Source: a virus. From it: DNA of 41,475 bases. The notes under the pieces are model-generated. The model saw only the letters and a program-made list of their open reading frames with translations, was not told the origin of the DNA and did not search any database. Shown here piece after piece: positions 41,357 through 41,475 of this stretch (position 1 is its first letter; each line of letters begins with the position of its first letter). Location of the stretch: the IMG/VR virus record IMGVR_UViG_3300017987_001546, positions 1 to 41,475 of that record, one strand, 5' to 3'. The translations under genes and the position numbers were made by a program.

Positions 41357-41475
41357 ATGGAAGCTACTATAAAATGTCCAAAATGTGGTGAGTCAGGAGA
41401 GAAGTTGAAAGGTAATGATGAGCATTGGCATTGTATTAGATGCTCCTACCTCTTCAGGATTACTCGTAAGATTTA
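41357..41475 (+). CDS. Zinc-ribbon protein, 3'-partial
   Basis: ATG 41357 near the right edge. Visible part: CPKCGESGEKLKG...HWHCIRCSYLF, a ribbon of the CPxCG...C..C type found in TFIIS/TFB-like and many viral proteins. Truncated by the window, so family and length cannot be judged. Confidence 0.5.
   Translation, partial: MEATIKCPKCGESGEKLKGNDEHWHCIRCSYLFRITRKI

Noticed and set aside
1-41475. CRISPR arrays and insertion sequences
   Set aside because: No regularly spaced identical repeats of 24-40 bases and no transposase or terminal inverted repeats were seen. The only long repeats are the fibre duplication and the control-region repeats.

Overview
The window reads as part of the genome of a tailed double-stranded DNA virus (Caudoviricetes, siphovirus-like), most probably infecting an archaeon. 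Evidence for archaea is TTTATATA-type TATA boxes about 25-30 bases upstream of expected transcript starts (near 21470, 23840, 33505, 36915), two nearly leaderless starts (33130, 34451), a very high density of small CxxC zinc-binding proteins, and AGA/AGG/ATA-rich codons. Shine-Dalgarno sites (GGAGG, AGGTG) are strong almost everywhere. Hairpin-plus-T-tract terminators are also present, so a bacterial host is not fully excluded. The host lineage cannot be named from this sequence.

Layout. (1) 1-3315, plus strand: a compact run of small, mostly zinc-ribbon proteins ending in a PD-(D/E)XK Holliday-junction-resolvase-like nuclease (2617-3315). (2) 3269-33130, minus strand: the complete virion-morphogenesis block, read right to left. 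It holds a zinc-finger protein in the small-terminase position, large terminase, portal, a giant 1800-residue polyprotein, scaffold, major capsid protein, a head protein, then a block of fibre/lectin genes. After these come neck and tail-completion genes, tail tube, a tail assembly chaperone with a programmed -1 frameshift, a short tape measure, a large distal tail protein and a tail hub. (3) 33131-34450: a 1.3-kb AT-rich non-coding divergent region with palindromes, direct repeats and several TATA boxes, a candidate origin and control hub. (4) 34451-41475, plus strand: small early/accessory genes, again zinc-rich, including a metalloprotease, a monocistronic bipolar-charge protein with its own promoter and terminator, and a tRNA-like element.

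The most unusual object is the polyprotein at 23862-29264. It fuses a zinc ribbon, a nucleotidyltransferase, a Dam-like adenine methylase, an ATP-dependent DNA ligase with OB fold, one clear and one degenerate LigD-phosphoesterase-like domain, and a C-terminal XkdF/HK97-type prohead protease. Its place between portal and scaffold suggests that DNA repair and modification enzymes are built into the procapsid and freed by the protease. A short motif in its ligase region recurs near the N-terminus of the major capsid protein. The palindrome GATC is almost absent from the whole window (three sites seen), which fits with the encoded Dam-like methylase or with restriction by the host.

No integrase, DNA polymerase, helicase or recognisable lysis enzyme was seen. 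These may lie outside the window.
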